Origin: Armatimonadaceae bacterium
GTDB taxonomy: Bacteria > Armatimonadota > Armatimonadia > Armatimonadales > Armatimonadaceae
Length of the DNA stretch: 61,768 nt
Direction of reading: 5' to 3'
NCBI GenBank assembly: GCA_030447685.1
Contig: JAUJOK010000031.1
Span: 1 to 61,768, forward strand
The notes beneath the pieces were generated by a model that did no database searches, had not been told where the DNA came from, and saw nothing but the letters and a program-made list of their open reading frames with translations. Position numbers and translations under genes: made by a program. Shown here piece after piece: positions 57,227 through 61,768 of the stretch (within the stretch, counting starts at the first letter, position 1; each line of letters opens with the position of its first letter).

Positions 57227-57244
57227 TCGGCAGCCGGTTCTCTT

Positions 57245-58435
57245 TCAGCGCGATACCCGCAGGCGTGTGTTTCCCGCCTGCGGGTATCTGCCGTTTTCAG
57301 CATAGCTCACCACGAGCCGCTGAAGAATCACTTCCGGCGATTCGCCGCTGCCGGTAATGCCTTTTAATGCCAGGTCGGCCCCCAGCAAAATCTCCAGCTC
57401 GTCCAGCAGTTCGCGCCCTGAAAATTGCGCGCCTGCGCCAGATATTTTGTCGGCCATCCAGCTTGTCCGGGGGTTGGTCAGCGTTGCCGCCGCGCCGTCG
57501 CCGGGCAGCAGCGCCAGAATGTCCGGCGGCAGCGCTACCGCTCCGCGTCCGCCGCCGCCGCCACGCACTGCCACTCCCTTGCTCGCCAGATACTTGAACT
57601 GCGCCAGCAGACGCACCTGCCGCGCCAGCAGCACCAGGGCGCGGGGTGCGACCGCTTCGGGCCGCGCGCCGCCACGAAACAGCGTGGCTACATGCCCCAG
57701 GGCCTCGGGAGCGTGGCGCATACCGACGGCGTCGCACAGCTTGAAGATGACATCGTCCGGCGTCCGTGAAAGCGTCGCCTCCACATCCCCGGCGGTTATC
57801 ACCGGCGCGTCGCCCGCGTGCGCGGCGGCCTTGGCGATCTCAGAGCCGACGTGCAGCAGGTCCTCGCCGCTCATCTGGGCGAACAGGGCGACCGCATCCG
57901 GCTGAAGCGTTTTCCCCAGCCGCCTGGCTTCGGCAGCCGCCCAGGAACGGATGTCGTCACTGCGCGGCGTCGGGAAATCCAGTACCGTGCCGACCTTCTT
58001 GACGGCGCTTGCCAGTTCCGTAGCGACGATGCTGGCGCGCTTGGTTTTGCCGTCTTCCACCACGGGCGAGCCAGTATGCAGGATCAGGAAGCCCGACGCC
58101 GGTATGCGTGCGATACCGGCGGCAAGCCGCTTTTGCTCTTCGACATCCATCTGCTGCGTATCGCGCACCAGTACCACACGCCGCCCGCCGCTCATCGGGG
58201 CGGTGGCCGCGCCGGAAAGGATGCGATCCGCCGCCGTCGTGCCACCGTCCAGACTGTCCACGTCGAAGTCTTCCCAGCCCACTTCTACGTACTGCGCCGC
58301 CAGACGCGCGGCCTCCGCGGTTTTGCGCCCGGCCTCCGCGCCCGTCAGCAGCACCACGCGCTCTTCGCCGGGCGTGGATGGAGAAGAAGAGGCCGCAGGC
58401 TTAGCTCGCGGCGGCTTCTTCGGGGCGGCGGCCAT
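57245..58435 (-). CDS. holA: DNA polymerase III subunit delta
   Basis: Clamp-loader subunit that opens the sliding clamp. 396 residues. After a basic, Pro-rich head of about 25, EERVVLLTGAEAGRKTAEAA takes the place of the P-loop, then VDSLDGGTTAADRILSGAAT, RRVVLVRDTQQM, LVFARQ-like ALVLLARQVRLLAQFKYLAS and the C-terminal collar SGRELLDELEILLGADLALK. The N-terminal nucleotide loop is degenerate, as usual for delta. Overlaps the TgpA gene end (58401) by about 35 bases. Confidence 0.9.
   Translation of the reverse strand: MAAAPKKPPRAKPAASSSPSTPGEERVVLLTGAEAGRKTAEAARLAAQYVEVGWEDFDVDSLDGGTTAADRILSGAATAPMSGGRRVVLVRDTQQMDVEEQKRLAAGIARIPASGFLILHTGSPVVEDGKTKRASIVATELASAVKKVGTVLDFPTPRSDDIRSWAAAEARRLGKTLQPDAVALFAQMSGEDLLHVGSEIAKAAAHAGDAPVITAGDVEATLSRTPDDVIFKLCDAVGMRHAPEALGHVATLFRGGARPEAVAPRALVLLARQVRLLAQFKYLASKGVAVRGGGGGRGAVALPPDILALLPGDGAAATLTNPRTSWMADKISGAGAQFSGRELLDELEILLGADLALKGITGSGESPEVILQRLVVSYAENGRYPQAGNTRLRVSR
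57252..57288 (+). terminator. 14-bp perfect hairpin at the rpsT/holA convergence
   Basis: GATACCCGCAGGCG and CGCCTGCGGGTATC around a 9-base loop, followed on the plus strand by TGCCGTTTT. Just after the rpsT stop and inside the last codons of holA, so it probably ends rpsT transcripts. Confidence 0.75.
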
Positions 58436-60578
58436 GGGGCGTCTTTCCGATCTGTTTCAGGGCGGTTCGCACGGCGGCGGCGCTGTGCCGCGCCGCCTCC
58501 ACATCCGGGGCGGCAATCGTTTCCGGGCCGTATAAAGCGCGTTCTGCCAGAAGCGTCAGCCCTGCCAGCGCGTCGCCGGTTTGCGGCCCCAGGAAGTCGC
58601 GCACGCGGGACGCATAGGCGGTGGGAGTCATCTGCGGTGTACGCGCCACGCCGCGCCGCGCGATCAGATGCGCGGTTTGCAGATAGATGGACACCACTTC
58701 GTTTGCCGCATCGCCCAAAGCGCCGCGCCTTAGGTTCGGTTGCAGCCGCCTGCGTATCTCGGTGACAAGCGCGAACAGCAAGGCAAGCCCACCCGCTCCC
58801 GCCAGGATCAGCGGCAGGGGGCCGCGAGCAAGCAGGTCATCCCAGCGGGAGCGGGTCTCCTCGACCGTGGGGGCTTCCGGCGCTCCGGCGGCTCCCGTGA
58901 TGCTGGTGGCATCGAAAGGTATCCAGCCATAGCCTGCGAAATATACCTCCGCCCAGGCATGCCGGTCTATGCCTCGCAGCACGTACTGCTTAGGATTGGA
59001 CAACGAGGGCGTTCCGGGAATGAAGCCTGTCGCCACGCGAACCGGAAGACCCACATAGCGGCACAGAACGGCGACCGCCGTGGCGTACAGGTCGCAGTAG
59101 CCTTCCTGGGAAACATTCAGGAAGTACTCGGCGGCATCCCGGTTGCGCGGCACGGCGGGCGCTTCCAGCGTATAGATGCACCGCCCCGCGACAAATTGGC
59201 GGATCGCTTCGGCCTTGCCATAGGGATCGGTGACACCGGCTGTCGCCTCATCGGCCAGCCGCTGAAGTTCCGGATTGTTTAGCTCTTCTCCTGCGCTGAG
59301 GTATCGCTCGCGAACGGCGCGCGGATATCGGACGCTTGAACGCCGCAGCTCTTCTTCACGGCTCTGTTCGTCGGGCCACTCGGCCACATCGGAAACCACC
59401 TCATACTCACTGGGCCGGACCATCCGGAAAAGGCTGCCGATTCCCAGGGTGTTGTCCGGTCGATAAGAGATGCTCATCACCGGAACGCGAACCAGGCGCG
59501 GCTCCGCCGCCGAATGGAGAACGCTCGAAGAACCCACCTTCGGCTGGAAACGATGCGTATAGCTCTTTACCCGCTGTCGCCGTTCCGCGCCCTCTAAGCG
59601 GGAAAGGTCGAATTCATAGGAATCGTTTCCGATCTCCTCGCCTTCCAGCATCTGCACTTCGGTGGCAAGCTGGCTTTCCCATCCCCTCCCGGTGTAATAG
59701 TCGTAGGTGCGCCCGCGCCAATAAAACGGCTTTTCACCGGTCACGGTCAGCACTTCGCTTTGATCATCGCCGACCGGTCCCAGGCCCACATCGAAACGGT
59801 GCCGATCATCGAAGATCAACGTCCGCCGCGTGCTGACCTGCGGCCCCGCGCCGGCGGGAACGGACAGGCGGTGGATGATACCCGCCAGCGAAACGTTACG
59901 CCCGAGCATCTGGATCGGTACGGCAATCAGAATCCCGAGCACCGTTGCCGTCACGCCGCAAAGCAGCGTCATGATCACCTGAGTCCGCAGGAGGCGCAGC
60001 CGCGCCTCCGACGACAGGGCCGCCGTGTGGCGCGGTCGGTGCTGAAGATAGTTTTGATGGACCAGAAGAAAAATGGCCGCCGCCAGGAAGACCAGGAACG
60101 TCCCGATCAGCGTGAAGTTCACGTCTACCGTACCCGTCAGGCCGATAAGGGCGATGGAAAAAACGCACGTAAAGACAACGGCGTCGTCCGTGATCAGAAG
60201 AAACGAGCAAAAGGTCGCGGTCAGCGCGAGAGCGGAGGCGACCAGCATGTCCTGCGATGCGTGCGCCTCTTCGGGAACGATACTGCCGAAAGGTCCCGCC
60301 CCTTGAAGCGCAAACAGGAATACGATTCCCAGAACCATCGCTCCGATGCCGATCCAGCGGGGCTGCACGCCCAGCCGACGCAAAAAATACGACACGGCGA
60401 CGCCGATTACCGTGACCGTCACGGTGAACTGCGTGAACGATGGCGCGCGCAGGTGCTGGGCGACGGCTCCAATGCCGGACAAAAGCACCACCAGCCCGGC
60501 GATATACAGCGGGATGGAAATCTCCTCGTCCGTATTCGAAGCCGCGTTATCCGGCGCTGTCCCGGAGAAGATACTCAA
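58401..60578 (-). CDS. TgpA-like transglutaminase-domain membrane protein
   Basis: 725 residues. The N-terminal 250 hold six or so membrane helices (IPLYIAGLVVLLSGIGAVAQ, WIGIGAMVLGIVFLFALQG). The periplasmic transglutaminase-like domain near 450-610 keeps the Cys-His-Asp triad: VSQEGYCDLYATAVAVLCRY, RHAWAEVYFAGYG and WIPFDATS. One more helix (PLILAGAGGLALLFALVTEI) and a C-terminal DUF4129-like domain follow. Always found with DUF58 and MoxR-type genes. Its start overlaps the DUF58 gene end by 32 bases. Confidence 0.9.
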   Translation of the reverse strand: MSIFSGTAPDNAASNTDEEISIPLYIAGLVVLLSGIGAVAQHLRAPSFTQFTVTVTVIGVAVSYFLRRLGVQPRWIGIGAMVLGIVFLFALQGAGPFGSIVPEEAHASQDMLVASALALTATFCSFLLITDDAVVFTCVFSIALIGLTGTVDVNFTLIGTFLVFLAAAIFLLVHQNYLQHRPRHTAALSSEARLRLLRTQVIMTLLCGVTATVLGILIAVPIQMLGRNVSLAGIIHRLSVPAGAGPQVSTRRTLIFDDRHRFDVGLGPVGDDQSEVLTVTGEKPFYWRGRTYDYYTGRGWESQLATEVQMLEGEEIGNDSYEFDLSRLEGAERRQRVKSYTHRFQPKVGSSSVLHSAAEPRLVRVPVMSISYRPDNTLGIGSLFRMVRPSEYEVVSDVAEWPDEQSREEELRRSSVRYPRAVRERYLSAGEELNNPELQRLADEATAGVTDPYGKAEAIRQFVAGRCIYTLEAPAVPRNRDAAEYFLNVSQEGYCDLYATAVAVLCRYVGLPVRVATGFIPGTPSLSNPKQYVLRGIDRHAWAEVYFAGYGWIPFDATSITGAAGAPEAPTVEETRSRWDDLLARGPLPLILAGAGGLALLFALVTEIRRRLQPNLRRGALGDAANEVVSIYLQTAHLIARRGVARTPQMTPTAYASRVRDFLGPQTGDALAGLTLLAERALYGPETIAAPDVEAARHSAAAVRTALKQIGKTPHGRRPEEAAAS

Positions 60579-61768
60579 GAGATTTGCCTCCTTCCCGCCA
60601 CGGCGAATGGTCGCGTTCCACCACGGTAAGACGCCCTCCGGCTACGGCGGGTGACATGACCCGGGGACCGCCGAACGATCCCGGCTCGAAAAAGATTACC
60701 CAGACGGAGTCGCCGTGCTGGATGCGCTCGCTTAAAAAGGCCGTCAGGTGCGGATCGCCCCCGGCGGTCAATATCGCAAACTGCGATCCGGCGGGCAGGC
60801 GCGACGCCTGAAGCATATCGGCCAGCGACTGCTCAGCGTCGGCGCGCAGCCGCGCCAGCCGGTCAAACAACTGAAAACGCGCCGCCGCCGGGTCCCCCTC
60901 GCGGGGCCGCACCGACACCGACCCAGCCTGGGTGACCAGGGTGACGCCGCCGCCCGCCGCCAGCGTCCGGTCCGTCAGGGTCGCCGCCACCTTCACGGCG
61001 TATTCCAGGGTGGATTCGCGGCCCTGTCCGTAATCCGTCCCCTGCGTCGCGTCCAAACCTATAATAAGATCACGCTCGAAGGCCCGCTCGAACTCGATTA
61101 CGGCAAGCTGCCCCGTGCGCGCCGTGGTCGGCCAGTGAACACGGCGCAAAGCGTCCCCGTAGCGGTATTCGCGCACGCCGTGAAAATCCATGCCGTCGCC
61201 GCGCCGCGTTTTGCCGTCACGCTCGCGGACGCCGTAGATGCCTTCGCCCCCGAAGGTCGTGTTGCGCGCCGGAACCGGCGTCGGGTGCACTACTATCTCC
61301 GTGGTATCGGGCAAAGTCACCGGGAATGCGAACAGTCCGAGCGGGTCGGTGGTATGGATGCGCGTGGGGCCGAGCCGGTAAACGCCCCGCTTCGTCGGCT
61401 CCACCTGGTATCTGCGCTCCCCTGTCCGGCCATCCCAGCTATCGAGCGGCTGCGGCCCTTCACCGCTTCCCTCCCCTCGTACCGGAAGCTCTGCGGGAGC
61501 CGCATCGGTTACGAGAAGGCTCGCCTGTGGCAGCCCGCCCTCGGCGGTAACGGTCAGCGTCACCGGCGTCAGCCGCCCTTCCTGCGCCGTTGTCGGATGA
61601 TCGCGCACCGTCTTGAAGGGCGCGCGCAACCGGAAGGCGAGCAGATACGAAGCGAAGGGCAGAACGGCCAGCGCCGCCGCCATCAGGTACAGGTATTGCA
61701 GGTCGAGCAGGATCGCGACGATGACCAGAAACAGCGCCGCCACAACGATAACGAAGACCTTCTTGTCC
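60547..61768 (-). CDS. DUF58 domain protein (5' end beyond the window)
   Basis: At least 406 residues; the frame is open at the right edge, so the true start may lie outside (a GTG at 61743 is a poor candidate because the first membrane helix begins upstream). Two helices (LFLVIVAILLDLQYLYLMA), then a beta domain, and the DUF58 signature GVREYRYGDALRRVHWPTTA in a VWA-like fold (ERDLIIGLDATQGTDYG). The loop near residue 85, ELPVRGEGSGEGP, looks like translated repeat. Overlaps the TgpA gene, its usual partner. Confidence 0.92.
   Translation of the reverse strand, partial: DKKVFVIVVAALFLVIVAILLDLQYLYLMAAALAVLPFASYLLAFRLRAPFKTVRDHPTTAQEGRLTPVTLTVTAEGGLPQASLLVTDAAPAELPVRGEGSGEGPQPLDSWDGRTGERRYQVEPTKRGVYRLGPTRIHTTDPLGLFAFPVTLPDTTEIVVHPTPVPARNTTFGGEGIYGVRERDGKTRRGDGMDFHGVREYRYGDALRRVHWPTTARTGQLAVIEFERAFERDLIIGLDATQGTDYGQGRESTLEYAVKVAATLTDRTLAAGGGVTLVTQAGSVSVRPREGDPAAARFQLFDRLARLRADAEQSLADMLQASRLPAGSQFAILTAGGDPHLTAFLSERIQHGDSVWVIFFEPGSFGGPRVMSPAVAGGRLTVVERDHSPWREGGKSLEYLLRDSAG

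Noticed and set aside
61440..61500. Repeat insertion in the DUF58 gene (ELPVRGEGSGEGP)
   Set aside because: The residues look like translated repeat, but no palindrome or matching arm is present in the DNA, so I do not call it an element.

Overview
The window is GC-rich bacterial chromosome, most probably from a member of the Armatimonadota. The best clue is two prepilin-like genes. Both combine the N-terminal signature [20 protein letters not shown] with FPVFAQAR and a C-terminal H-X9-DG motif, a combination typical of that phylum (and seen in Planctomycetes). This placement is inference from protein style; the window holds no rRNA. I saw no tRNA, rRNA or CRISPR array.

Layout. 1-2.7 kb (minus): rplU-rpmA-obgE-proB operon with a clear promoter and a terminator. 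2.7-5.2 kb: HDOD protein, small membrane protein, DUF4037 protein. 5.2-13.5 kb (minus): a carbohydrate-type locus of LacI repressor with paired operators, pseudopilin, Tat-exported toroid enzyme candidate, 1091-residue secreted glycosidase candidate, PhyH oxygenase and DUF4037 protein. 13.7-20.2 kb: secreted protein, ABC-F ATPase, a decayed island with DUF5615/DUF433 toxin-antitoxin remnants, and a fused E1 alpha-beta dehydrogenase. 20.2-24.0 kb: truncated phosphoesterase and DeoR genes meeting head to head, a GntR/LacI hybrid regulator, and a second pseudopilin with an internal duplication. 24.2-39.3 kb (plus): a branched-chain amino acid supercluster, ilvB-ilvN-ilvC-leuA-leuB-glnB-cimA with accessory genes, headed by a T-box leader whose specifier is most likely CUC (Leu). 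39.3-46.3 kb (minus): prmC, acpS, trxB, DUF167, CPBP protease, TPR protein, nadE. 46.7-49.6 kb: PhyH oxygenase, then rhamnose isomerase and a class II aldolase. 49.8-54.0 kb: dxr, rseP, SpoIIM-like, RDD. 54.1-61.8 kb: proS, two uncharacterised genes, rpsT, holA, a TgpA-like transglutaminase and a DUF58 protein.

Two window-wide themes stand out. First, many genes that should be intact (nadE, leuB, glnB, cimA, proS, rpsT) are split by single-base frameshifts, several of them at homopolymer runs; this looks mostly like uncorrected sequencing error, so I annotate whole genes across the breaks. Second, C/G-rich palindromic repeats of about 40-250 bp pepper the intergenic spaces. They have also invaded the prmC reading frame, the T-box leader and a start codon.

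How the genes work together: the supercluster supplies acetolactate synthase, ketol-acid reductoisomerase, isopropylmalate synthase and dehydrogenase, and citramalate synthase (isoleucine from pyruvate without threonine). A PII protein sits in the same block, and a leucine-sensing T-box controls its head. ilvD and leuCD are not in the window.
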